Shown here piece by piece: positions 30,173 to 37,728 of a stretch of DNA of 46,514 nucleotides. The notes under the pieces were generated by a model. It was not told where the DNA came from and searched no databases. It worked only from the letters and a program-made list of their open reading frames with translations. A program made the translations under genes and the position numbers. The stretch is taken from NCBI GenBank assembly GCA_045546275.1, contig JAZQCM010000003.1, positions 1 to 46,514 on the forward strand. The letters run 5' to 3'. Every line of letters begins with the position of its first letter. The first letter of the stretch is position 1. The DNA is from RGIG1927 sp045546275. Its GTDB lineage: Bacteria > Bacillota > Clostridia > UMGS1883.

Positions 30173-31345
30173 TTATTCCTTGTTTTTAAAGGGTTCCAGG
30201 CTTCTTTGCAAAATTTTATTCATGTGGGCAATTGCCATGCCGTAATTTACAAAGGGAACATTTTCGTCCATGCTTGTTGCCATGCGGTACTTCATTTCCT
30301 TTTCGTTGAGCATGCAACCGCCGCAATGAACAACCAAAGCATACTTTGACAAATCCTCGGGAAATTCGCCCCCGGAGGTAAATTCAAACTGCACATTTTT
30401 CCCTGTGTGCTTTTTTATCCACATGGGCATTTTTACAGTGCCTATATCGCCGCATTGCCTGTGATGGGTACACCCTTCGCTGATTAAAATAACGTCACCA
30501 TCATTAAGGCTGTCAAGCTTTTTTATGCCTTCAAGACAAATGTCCAGATCGCCCTTGTAGCGTGCAAAAAGGATTGAAAAGCTTGTGAGGAGCACATTTT
30601 CGGGAACAATATTTTTAATTTTGCCAAAAATTTGGGAGTCGCAAACAACTAAGTCAATTTTGTACTTTTCAATTGCTTCCTTGACCTTGTCCTCTTTGGC
30701 AACGATTGCTGTGCAATCGCTGTCTAATATGTCACGGATTGTTTGCTGCTGAGGAAGTATTAATCTTCCCTTAGGTGCGGCAGAATCAATGGGGACAACT
30801 AAAAGCACGGTATCGTTTTCATTTAAAATATCGCCAATCAGTTTTCTTTCGTTTTTTTCAATGTTTGCAGCCTTTATCAGCTTTTCCTTTAACAAATCAA
30901 TGTTTAAGTTTTCCTTTGCGGAAACTGCAACACCGTCGTCAGAAGAGCAAGTTTCAATATCACATTTATTGTAGGCAATAACATAGGGGATTGCTTTTTC
31001 TTTTATTTTGTTCAAAAGCATTATGTCTTCTTGGGCTTTTTCACCGCCGTCAACAACCAGTATTGCCACATCGCATTTGTTTAAAACATTGTAGCTTGCC
31101 TTAACACGAAGTTTTCCAAGCTCACCAACATCGTCAATGCCGGGGGTGTCGATAATCATAACAGGGCCAATGGGAAGAAGCTCCATTGCCTTGTACACAG
31201 GGTCGGTTGTGGTGCCTAAAGCACGGCTTACAATGGCAATATTTTGATTTGTCAAAGCGTTTATAATGCTGGACTTTCCTGCATTTCTTTTTCCGAAAAT
31301 GCCAATGTGCAATCGTTCACCTTTTGGTGTGTTATTCAAGCTCAT
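30173..31345 (-). CDS. hydF: [FeFe]-hydrogenase maturation GTPase HydF
   Basis: A 390-residue protein. The GTPase domain carries P-loop GKRNAGKSS (18-26), switch GTTTDP, DTPGI (66-70) and NKCD (126-129). The C-terminal domain holds the [4Fe-4S] ligands CTH (Cys292, His294) and HCGGC (340-344), as known for HydF. It is the scaffold on which HydE and HydG build the diiron subcluster before transfer to hydrogenase. Neither hydE, hydG nor hydA is in the window. GAGGTG precedes the ATG. Confidence 0.95.
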   Translation of the reverse strand: MSLNNTPKGERLHIGIFGKRNAGKSSIINALTNQNIAIVSRALGTTTDPVYKAMELLPIGPVMIIDTPGIDDVGELGKLRVKASYNVLNKCDVAILVVDGGEKAQEDIMLLNKIKEKAIPYVIAYNKCDIETCSSDDGVAVSAKENLNIDLLKEKLIKAANIEKNERKLIGDILNENDTVLLVVPIDSAAPKGRLILPQQQTIRDILDSDCTAIVAKEDKVKEAIEKYKIDLVVCDSQIFGKIKNIVPENVLLTSFSILFARYKGDLDICLEGIKKLDSLNDGDVILISEGCTHHRQCGDIGTVKMPMWIKKHTGKNVQFEFTSGGEFPEDLSKYALVVHCGGCMLNEKEMKYRMATSMDENVPFVNYGMAIAHMNKILQRSLEPFKNKE

Positions 31346-31362
31346 ATAATCACCTCGTTTTT

Positions 31363-31391
31363 ATTATACAACACATACCCCTTAAAATCAA
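31363..31391 (-). promoter_or_regulatory. Promoter of hydF
   Basis: TTGATT (31391-31386) and TATAAT (31368-31363), 17 bp apart, minus strand. Confidence 0.6.
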
Positions 31392-31421
31392 GAACGGACA
31401 GTAGTGCTGTCCGTTCCTTGT
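31392..31421 (-). terminator. Terminator of xpt
   Basis: GAACGGACAG (31392-31401) pairs with CTGTCCGTTC (31407-31416). On the minus strand it is followed by TTGATTTT. Confidence 0.75.
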
Positions 31422-31428
31422 TTTTCCT

Positions 31429-32004
31429 TTATTCAAATACAATTTTTCCGTCTTCGGTTATTTCTTTAATTTTAGCAAGGGACTCAACCCTGTAGCCCAT
31501 TTCCCTTACCTTGTCGCCGCCCTTCTGGTACGCTTTTTCAATTGCAATACCACAGCCTGCAACGCGGGCGCCTGCCTGTTCAACAATGTTGATAAGACCC
31601 TTCAATGCTTCACCGTTTGCCAAAAAGTCGTCAATAATTAAAACAACATCGTCTTTATTAAGATACTTTTTTGTTACCTTAACTGTGTATGTAGTAGCCT
31701 TTGTGTAGGAATAAACCTGTGCTTCGTACACGTCGGGGTCCATGTTTTTAGCCTTGTGCTTTTTTGCAAATACAAAGGGCACCTTAAACTCCAGCGCCGC
31801 AAGTGCTGCAATTGCAATGCCGCTTGCTTCGATGGTTACAATTTTGGTAATGCCGTCGTTTTCAAAAAGCCTTTTAAGCTCCTTGCCCATTTCCTGCATT
31901 AAAAACGGGTCAACCTGATGATTTAAAAAGTTATCAACCTTTACAATATCAGTTCCTTCATAAAGTATACCGTCTGCCAATATTCTCTGCTCAAGACTTT
32001 TCAC
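31429..32004 (-). CDS. xpt: Xanthine phosphoribosyltransferase
   Basis: A 191-residue type I phosphoribosyltransferase: VDNFLNHQVDPFLMQEMGKE near the N-terminus, TIEASGIAIA in the purine site region, FAKKHKA, and the PRPP loop VVLIIDDFLANGEALKG. It salvages xanthine to XMP. GTG at 32004 is chosen as start because GGAGGGG lies 5 bp upstream and because it matches the family length; the frame could be read from 32064, but this passes through the promoter. There is no purine riboswitch in the 30-base leader, unlike B. subtilis xpt. Confidence 0.92.
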   Translation of the reverse strand: MKSLEQRILADGILYEGTDIVKVDNFLNHQVDPFLMQEMGKELKRLFENDGITKIVTIEASGIAIAALAALEFKVPFVFAKKHKAKNMDPDVYEAQVYSYTKATTYTVKVTKKYLNKDDVVLIIDDFLANGEALKGLINIVEQAGARVAGCGIAIEKAYQKGGDKVREMGYRVESLAKIKEITEDGKIVFE

Positions 32005-32035
32005 ACATACCCCTCCAAACAATTTTATAGGATAT

Positions 32036-32064
32036 ATTCTACACCATTTTAATACAAAATACAA
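32036..32064 (-). promoter_or_regulatory. Promoter of xpt
   Basis: TTGTAT (32064-32059) and TAGAAT (32041-32036), 17 bp apart, minus strand. Confidence 0.6.
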
Positions 32065-32086
32065 TATGTTTTTACATTATTATTCA

Positions 32087-32118
32087 AAAACGGACAACCA
32101 TTACAGGTTGTCCGTTTT
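32087..32118 (-). terminator. Terminator of fba
   Basis: AAAACGGACAACC (32087-32099) pairs with GGTTGTCCGTTTT (32106-32118); a T run follows on the minus strand. It lies 209 bp after the fba stop codon, unusually far, because of the insert at 32133-32320. Confidence 0.85.
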
Positions 32119-32132
32119 AATTCAAATTAGGA

Positions 32133-32337
32133 ATTTAATCAAGCCTTGTAAAGGCGCAGAGAAAATGCTGTAGAATTCGTCGAACAAATCGAAGGTGTAT
32201 TAGTATACTCCGAGAGGTTGTTCGACGGATAGTGCAAAGCAAAAAATAAGAAGGAATTTCTTTTCAGAAATTCCTTCCTTAAAATCATCCTATAAATCTA
32301 TGCTTTGCACGATCTACAGTATTTAATCAAGCCTTGT
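32133..32337 (-). other. Structured insert in the fba 3' untranslated region, with 17-bp direct repeats
   Basis: The 17 bp ATTTAATCAAGCCTTGT at 32133-32149 is repeated at 32321-32337, where it spans the fba stop codon. The 171 bp between can fold into a multi-branch structure: CTGTAGA (32168-32174) with TCTACAG (32313-32319) closes it; arm one is CGTCGAACAA (32178-32187) with TTGTTCGACG (32218-32227); arm two is GTGCAAAGCA (32232-32241) with TGCTTTGCAC (32301-32310), topped by AAGGAATTTC/GAAATTCCTT (32251-32276). No open frame of note. It could be a miniature mobile element with target duplication or an RNA in the fba message. Confidence 0.7.
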
Positions 32338-33190
32338 TAACAGAACCGAAGAGTTCCATCTTTTCTTTTACAATAGTCTTGATGCCTTCGAAGCCGGGTG
32401 CAAGAAGCTTTCTGGGGTCGAAGCCCTTACCCTGAAGGTCTTTACCTTCTTCGATATACTTTCTTGTAGCTTCCTGGAAGTAAAGCTGACATTCAGTATT
32501 AACGTTAATCTTAGCAACGCCAAGAGAAATTGCCTTCTTGATCATGTCTTCGGGGATACCTGTACCACCGTGAAGAACAAGAGGAAGATCGCCAACGAGT
32601 TCCTTAATCTTAGCAAGTGCATCAAAGTCAAGACCCTTCCAGTTTTCGGGGTACTTACCATGAATGTTACCAATACCTGCAGCAAGGAAGTCAACGCCAA
32701 GGTCTGCAATTCTCTTACATTCAGCGGGATCTGCGATTTCGCCTGCGCCTACAACGCCGTCTTCTTCACCACCGATGGAGCCAACTTCAGCTTCGATGGA
32801 AAGACCAAGGTTATGAGCAACGTGAACAAGTTCAGTTGTTTTTTCAACGTTTTCTTCAATGGGGAAATGGCTTCCGTCAAACATGATAGAAGAGAAGCCT
32901 GCCTTAACGCACTTGTAGCAGCCTTCGTAGGAGCCGTGGTCAAGGTGCAATGCTACGGGAACAGTAATCTTGAGCTCTTCAATCATAGCGTTAACCATAG
33001 CGGAAACTGTCTTATAACCTGTCATGTACTTGCCTGCGCCTTCACTAACACCAAGGATAACAGGAGAATTGTTTTCCTGAGCTGTGAGAAGGATAGCCTT
33101 TGTCCATTCAAGGTTGTTGATGTTGAACTGACCTACTGCATAGTGGCCTTCAACTGCTTTTTTGAGCATTTCTGTTGCGGAAACTAACAT
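32327..33190 (-). CDS. fba: Class II fructose-bisphosphate aldolase
   Basis: A 287-residue zinc-dependent aldolase of glycolysis. Metal and substrate motifs: VALHLDHG (with zinc His), IMFDGSHFP, SIEAEVGSIGGEEDG, LVLHGGTGIP and KINVNTE. The ATG at 33190 follows GGAGG and gives the usual start MLVSATEMLKKA. Codon use is strongly biased (highly expressed gene). It has its own promoter at 33228-33256 and an extended 3' untranslated region. Confidence 0.95.
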   Translation of the reverse strand: MLVSATEMLKKAVEGHYAVGQFNINNLEWTKAILLTAQENNSPVILGVSEGAGKYMTGYKTVSAMVNAMIEELKITVPVALHLDHGSYEGCYKCVKAGFSSIMFDGSHFPIEENVEKTTELVHVAHNLGLSIEAEVGSIGGEEDGVVGAGEIADPAECKRIADLGVDFLAAGIGNIHGKYPENWKGLDFDALAKIKELVGDLPLVLHGGTGIPEDMIKKAISLGVAKINVNTECQLYFQEATRKYIEEGKDLQGKGFDPRKLLAPGFEGIKTIVKEKMELFGSVNKA

Positions 33191-33227
33191 TTTAATTACC
33201 TCCATTATTAATCATCTGTACCTTTTA

Positions 33228-33256
33228 TTTTTATCATATTTTTCACTTTTAGTCAA
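33228..33256 (-). promoter_or_regulatory. Promoter of fba
   Basis: TTGACT (33256-33251) and TAAAAA (33233-33228), 17 bp apart, minus strand. The -10 box is imperfect. Confidence 0.45.
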
Positions 33257-33285
33257 TATATTATTTCAAGAAAGGACTGCCGCCG

Positions 33286-34362
33286 ATGAAATTTTTTCAA
33301 AAAAAGAGCCATTTTCACACTTTTGACATGCATAACCTCATCCGTTACTGTGTTTCGGGTGTTTTATTAATTTGTTTTTGTATTTCCATTTTTAAAATTC
33401 ACATAACTGAAAAAAGTGCTGAAACAATTATTGCCACAACACTTTTTTCGCCCAGTCCTCCCACACAGGAGGAGGTTATTATGTCGGTTTTCAGCTTGTC
33501 CACCCCTTTTCTTTCACTTTCGCCTAAAGAAGAGGAATTACCCACCGAAGTTGTTTCTATAGAGGAAGCTACCGAAGCTTTTGTTTTGCCAAACACCGCC
33601 CAAAGCATAACCTATGAAAACGCCGAGGAGAAAGGCTACAAAAGCGTTGATGGGATATATATAAACAACCAGACAAATAAGTCGGTGGACATTCCCTCTC
33701 TTTTAAATAAAGACCTTGACCTTTCCCTTTCTTCAGAGCCGAACGTTCTTATTGTGCACACCCACACCACCGAAAGCTACACCCCATCTGCCCTTTACAA
33801 CTACTCCCCCACCGAAACCGACCGTACCACCGATTTTAACTACAACATGGCATCCGTTGGAGAGGTGATTGCAAATATTCTGAAGGAAAAAGGAATAAAC
33901 GTAATACACGACAAAACTATAAACGATAACCCCTACAGCAAAAGCTACTCAAACAGCTTAAAGCTTGTTAAAGCATACATTGAAAAATACCCCTCCATTA
34001 AATTTGTGATTGACGTACATCGTGACGCTATTGTGACAAAGGAAGGGTTAAAAATGCGACCTGTTACAACCTTTGACAAAAGCTCTTCGCAAATAATGCT
34101 TGTTATAGGCACAAACGAAAGCGGACTTAACCACCCCTCGTGGCAGACAAATTTGTCCTTCGCACTAAAGCTTCAGCACAAAATGAACAGCCTTTACCCA
34201 TCCCTTGCAAGGCCAATTAACCTACGCCGTGAACGGTTTAATCAGCACACAGCCCCCTATGCTTTCATATTGGAGGTAGGCACCAACGGAAACACCCTTG
34301 AGGAGGCAAAAAAAGGAGCAGAATATTTTGCGTTATCTTTAGTTTCTCTTTTACAAAATTAA
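33286..34362 (+). CDS. spoIIP: Stage II sporulation protein P
   Basis: A 358-residue protein with one N-terminal membrane helix (about 20-39), a proline- and glutamate-rich linker, and the SpoIIP amidase/endopeptidase domain (about 145-355). Zinc and catalytic motifs are VLIVHTHTTESYTP, FVIDVHRDA and AFILEVGTNGNT. With SpoIID and SpoIIM it degrades septal peptidoglycan during engulfment in the sporangium. AAAGGA precedes the ATG. It shows that the organism belongs to an endospore-forming lineage. Confidence 0.93.
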   Translation: MKFFQKKSHFHTFDMHNLIRYCVSGVLLICFCISIFKIHITEKSAETIIATTLFSPSPPTQEEVIMSVFSLSTPFLSLSPKEEELPTEVVSIEEATEAFVLPNTAQSITYENAEEKGYKSVDGIYINNQTNKSVDIPSLLNKDLDLSLSSEPNVLIVHTHTTESYTPSALYNYSPTETDRTTDFNYNMASVGEVIANILKEKGINVIHDKTINDNPYSKSYSNSLKLVKAYIEKYPSIKFVIDVHRDAIVTKEGLKMRPVTTFDKSSSQIMLVIGTNESGLNHPSWQTNLSFALKLQHKMNSLYPSLARPINLRRERFNQHTAPYAFILEVGTNGNTLEEAKKGAEYFALSLVSLLQN

Positions 34363-34363
34363 C

Positions 34364-34392
34364 TTGCAAATGCCCTTTAATTATGCTATAAT
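34364..34392 (+). promoter_or_regulatory. Promoter of leuA
   Basis: TTGCAA (34364-34369) and TATAAT (34387-34392), 17 bp apart. The leader of about 60 bases is too short for a T-box. Confidence 0.7.
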
Positions 34393-34459
34393 ATTGAAAT
34401 ATAGCACTTTCGCAAAAATTCACATGCTGAAATATTACAAAAGAGAAAGGAGCGTATTT

Positions 34460-36118
34460 ATGAAAAACTGCGAAAAATATCAAAGAAGCTATTTCATGCC
34501 CCCTGAACCCTCGTTTGATTGGGTAACAAAGGAGTATATCTCAAAGCCCCCGATTTGGTGCAGTGTTGACCTACGTGACGGTAACCAGGCACTCATTGAA
34601 CCCATGAGCTTAGAGGAAAAGCTGGAGTTTTTCACACTCCTTGTAAAGTTAGGCTTTAAGGAAATCGAGGTTGGTTTCCCTGCCGCAAGCGAAACTGAGT
34701 ATGAATTTTTACGTGCTCTTATCGACCGCAACCTTATCCCCGAGGATGTAACGGTGCAGGTGTTGACTCAGGCACGTGAACATATTATCAAAAAAACCTT
34801 TGATGCATTAAAGGGTGCACCCAGTGCAATTGTTCACCTTTACAACTCAACCTCTGTTGCACAGCGTGAACAGGTTTTCAAAAAGGAAAAGGACGAAATT
34901 TTGAAAATTGCAACAGATGGTGCCCGTCTTTTAGATAAATTGGCAAAGGAAACCGAAGGTAACTTCCGTTTTGAATACAGCCCCGAAAGCTTTACAGGCA
35001 CTGAGCCTGAATATGCTTTGGAGGTTTGTAATGCAGTTATCGACATATGGCAGCCCACAGAAGACAGAAAGGTTATTATTAACCTTCCTGCAACAGTTGA
35101 AACTTCACTTCCTCATGTGTACGCATCTCAGGTTGAATACATGAGCAAGAATTTACATAACCGTGAAAATGTTATTATTTCACTTCATCCTCACAACGAC
35201 CGCGGTACAGGCGTTGCCGATGCTGAATTGGGTATTCTGGCAGGTGGCGACCGTATTGAGGGCACTCTTTTCGGCAACGGTGAAAGAACAGGCAACTGCG
35301 ATATTATAACCCTTGCAATGAACATGTTCTCCCACGGCGTTGACCCCGAACTTGATTTTTCTGACATGCCCAACATTTGCACTTCTTACGAAAAGTTTAC
35401 AAACATGAAGGTAAGTGACCGTGCTCCCTACTGCGGTTCTTTGGTGTTTGCCGCATTCTCAGGTTCACACCAGGATGCTATTGCAAAGGGTATGGCATGG
35501 AGAGAAGAAAAGAACCTCACTCAGTGGTCCGTTCCCTATCTTCCCATTGACCCCAAGGATGTTGGCAGAACATATGATTCTGACGTTATCCGCATTAACT
35601 CCCAGTCAGGTAAGGGTGGCGTTAGCTACATTCTTGCTCAGAACTTCGGACTTAAATTACCCAAGAAAATGCAGGAGGACATGGGCTACACAGCAAAGCA
35701 TGTTTCCGACGAAGCTCACAAGGAGCTTTCACCCGATTGGGTACACGAAATTTTCCTTGACAAGTACGTTAAAAACCGTAAGGAATTCAACGTTGCTGAC
35801 ACACTCTTCACTCAGCAGGGCAATGTTTACACAGCAACTGTTACAATTGTTAAAAACAACGAGGAAGAAATTATCCGTAGCCGTGGTAATGGTGGTCTTG
35901 ACTCCGTTACAAACGCACTTTGCAAGTTCTTAGGCAAGGACTTTGAGGTTATGGAATACGAACAGCACGCTCTTACCGAAGGTAGCCATGCAAAGGCTAT
36001 CAGCTACGTAAGTGTTAAGGATTCTGAAGGCAAAACCTTCTGGGGCGCAGGCATTCACGAGGATATTATGACTTCATCTATAGAAGCACTTGTTTCGGCA
36101 ATTAACAACGCATATTAA
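34460..36118 (+). CDS. leuA: 2-isopropylmalate synthase
   Basis: A 552-residue enzyme condensing acetyl-CoA with 2-ketoisovalerate, the first step of leucine synthesis. The HMGL-like barrel has SVDLRDGNQALIEPM with the metal Asp, EIEVGFPAAS, ISLHPHNDRGTGVA (HxH metal site) and GNGERTGNCD. The C-terminal LeuA dimer/allosteric domain spans about 430-550. It is the long, class II-like form. The ATG at 34460 follows AAAGGAG; the frame upstream of it overlaps the promoter. Other leu genes are not in the window. Confidence 0.93.
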   Translation: MKNCEKYQRSYFMPPEPSFDWVTKEYISKPPIWCSVDLRDGNQALIEPMSLEEKLEFFTLLVKLGFKEIEVGFPAASETEYEFLRALIDRNLIPEDVTVQVLTQAREHIIKKTFDALKGAPSAIVHLYNSTSVAQREQVFKKEKDEILKIATDGARLLDKLAKETEGNFRFEYSPESFTGTEPEYALEVCNAVIDIWQPTEDRKVIINLPATVETSLPHVYASQVEYMSKNLHNRENVIISLHPHNDRGTGVADAELGILAGGDRIEGTLFGNGERTGNCDIITLAMNMFSHGVDPELDFSDMPNICTSYEKFTNMKVSDRAPYCGSLVFAAFSGSHQDAIAKGMAWREEKNLTQWSVPYLPIDPKDVGRTYDSDVIRINSQSGKGGVSYILAQNFGLKLPKKMQEDMGYTAKHVSDEAHKELSPDWVHEIFLDKYVKNRKEFNVADTLFTQQGNVYTATVTIVKNNEEEIIRSRGNGGLDSVTNALCKFLGKDFEVMEYEQHALTEGSHAKAISYVSVKDSEGKTFWGAGIHEDIMTSSIEALVSAINNAY

Positions 36119-36120
36119 TA

Positions 36121-36150
36121 AAAAAAGCGAAGAAATTCGTCGCTTTTTTT
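36121..36150. terminator. Bidirectional terminator between leuA and the phosphatase-like gene
   Basis: AAAAAGCGA (36122-36130) pairs with TCGCTTTTT (36140-36148), with a T run after. Confidence 0.85.
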
Positions 36151-36151
36151 A

Positions 36152-36850
36152 TTAATTAATGTAATATTCTTCGTCGGTGTCAAGGCAATATGCCGCAGTT
36201 AATCCGCCTAAATAGCCACCACAGTTTATATTAACATGGTAGTCGTTTCTGAAAATTTTGCCGTGAGTTTCCCGGTCAATCTGAATTGTAATATCCTTAC
36301 TTGTAATAAGTATTTTTCCGGGGAAATAGTTCTTTTCGTAGTCAACATTGCCTGTTAAAATTTCCTCAGCTGAATATTCGTCAAGATTGTCCCCTGCTTC
36401 AAAACTGTCGGGCACGCTGTGGCAAAGCACAAACTTTTCGCCGCCGCACTCAACCTCTTCATACAAAGTGAATTCCTCCAAGTATTCAATAAGTGCAATT
36501 TTGTCTTCGTCGGAAAGCTTTGAATAACCTGTCAGGGTGCCTTCTCCGCCGCTTTCCATCCACCTTTGACATCTTTGGGCAACCTCCTCGGATAAAGGCG
36601 CAGTAAAGTCCTCACGGGTTTCTTTTTCAATGGAGGAAAGGATTTCGTAGGCAATAAGGTCGTGCTCGCCCAAAACAGGGAAAACATTGCCGCGCATCAT
36701 CATGTCCATTAAAATTTCAACGCCCTTGTCGCCACCGTCAACAATGTTGCCCAAAACAAAAAGCATGTCGTCGTCTTTCAATTCAATTTCCTTCAATATT
36801 GCTTCGTAGCGATTGTAGTCACCAAACAAATTTGAAATTGCATAAATCAT
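36152..36850 (-). CDS. Metallophosphoesterase-fold protein with lost metal ligands
   Basis: A 232-residue protein that follows the serine/threonine-phosphatase type of calcineurin-like fold along its whole length, but the metal-binding signatures are changed. SDIHG is SNLFG (6-10), GDVVDRG is GNIVDGG (34-40), GNHE is GEHD (61-64), VHAG is CHSV, GHTP is SKDI, and IDCG is INCG. At least four ligands are gone, so normal phosphatase activity is unlikely. The frame and ribosome binding site (GAGGTA) are intact. Its ATG overlaps the truA stop by 4 bp. It may bind a phosphorylated ligand or protein without cutting it. Confidence 0.85.
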   Translation of the reverse strand: MIYAISNLFGDYNRYEAILKEIELKDDDMLFVLGNIVDGGDKGVEILMDMMMRGNVFPVLGEHDLIAYEILSSIEKETREDFTAPLSEEVAQRCQRWMESGGEGTLTGYSKLSDEDKIALIEYLEEFTLYEEVECGGEKFVLCHSVPDSFEAGDNLDEYSAEEILTGNVDYEKNYFPGKILITSKDITIQIDRETHGKIFRNDYHVNINCGGYLGGLTAAYCLDTDEEYYIN

Positions 36851-37638
36851 TTTTCGTACCTCACTTCATATAATGTCAATCCTTGTGCAGGTGCTGTTAC
36901 TCCTGCATCTTCCCTGTTTTTCGTTTCTAAAATTTTCAAAATGTCTTCACACGCTCTTTTTCCTGACCCTATTTCAATAAGTGTACCGGAAATTATTCTG
37001 ACCATATTGTATAAAAATCCATCACCTGTAATATAAATTCTTACTTCAAAGCCTTCTCCTCGAGGAGAAGGTGTCAGCCAAGGGCTGACGGATGAGGTGT
37101 CATCTGTTTCAATCCTTACCTCATAAATTGTTCTTACAGTGGATTTTTTAACCTTCTTTAAAGACGAAAAACCCAAAAAATCATGCTCGCCTATTAAATA
37201 TGAGGCGGCTTTTTTCATTTTTTCAATGTCTAATTCTTCCGAAACCTTATAAACATATTTTCTCTCAAACACATTCGAAATATTTGAGTTATTTATCCTG
37301 TAAAGATAAGTTTTTCTGCATTTTGTAAGCCTTGCGTGAAATTTGTCGTCAACTTGTTCAATTTTTGTAACGGCAATATCCTCGGGAAGATACAAGTTCA
37401 GATAATCCTTAATTTCATCACAGGTTTTTTCGGTTTCGATTTTAAAGGATGCAGCTTGTCCTGTTGCATGCACACCTGCGTCGGTCCTGCCTGAGCCGTG
37501 GATTTCAACCTTGTGATTGCACATTCGGCTTAAAACATCCTCAATTTTACCCTGGATTGATTTGTCGGCATCCTTAAGCCGTTGCCAGCCCTGATACCTT
37601 GTTCCGTCATATTGAATTGTCATGCAATAGTTTTTCAT
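36847..37638 (-). CDS. truA: tRNA pseudouridine synthase A, with a repeat-encoded insertion
   Basis: A 263-residue enzyme making pseudouridine at positions 38-40 of tRNA anticodon arms. Motifs: IQYDGTRYQGWQRL, the catalytic Asp53 in SGRTDAGVHATGQ, CRKTYLYRI, and GDGFLYNMVRIISGTLIEIG. The ATG at 37638 follows TAGGAG. Residues about 181-196 (TSSVSPWLTPSPRGEG) are extra compared with ordinary TruA and are encoded by a copy of the dispersed repeat also present at 20753-20800. The insert keeps the frame and falls in a loop before the last conserved strand, so the enzyme is probably active. Confidence 0.93.
   Translation of the reverse strand: MKNYCMTIQYDGTRYQGWQRLKDADKSIQGKIEDVLSRMCNHKVEIHGSGRTDAGVHATGQAASFKIETEKTCDEIKDYLNLYLPEDIAVTKIEQVDDKFHARLTKCRKTYLYRINNSNISNVFERKYVYKVSEELDIEKMKKAASYLIGEHDFLGFSSLKKVKKSTVRTIYEVRIETDDTSSVSPWLTPSPRGEGFEVRIYITGDGFLYNMVRIISGTLIEIGSGKRACEDILKILETKNREDAGVTAPAQGLTLYEVRYEK
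37051..37103. repeat. Dispersed palindromic repeat inside truA
   Basis: GCCTTCTCCTCGAGGAGAAGG, given as arms CCTTCTCCTC and GAGGAGAAGG, is followed by a GTCAGCC-AAG-GGCTGAC hairpin and GGATGAGGTGTCAT. It is a diverged copy of 20753-20800 in which both hairpins are kept by paired changes. Confidence 0.8.
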
Positions 37639-37694
37639 AGCACTATCTCCTAACAAAATAATTCTATCACAACCTGCCTTTTTTGTCCACATAA

Positions 37695-37727
37695 AAACTC
37701 GGCAGAAATTTTCTGCCGAGTTTATTT
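37695..37727 (-). terminator. Terminator after the GH105 gene
   Basis: AAACTCGGCAGAA (37695-37707) pairs perfectly with TTCTGCCGAGTTT (37711-37723). T-rich on both sides. Confidence 0.9.
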
Positions 37728-37728
37728 T

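Noticed and set aside
31981..32064. A purine riboswitch ahead of xpt
   Set aside because: The leader between the promoter and the GTG start is only about 30 bases, too short for the aptamer.
34393..34459. A T-box or leader-peptide attenuator for leuA
   Set aside because: The leader is about 60 bases, has no T-box core motif, no leucine-rich short frame and no terminator.
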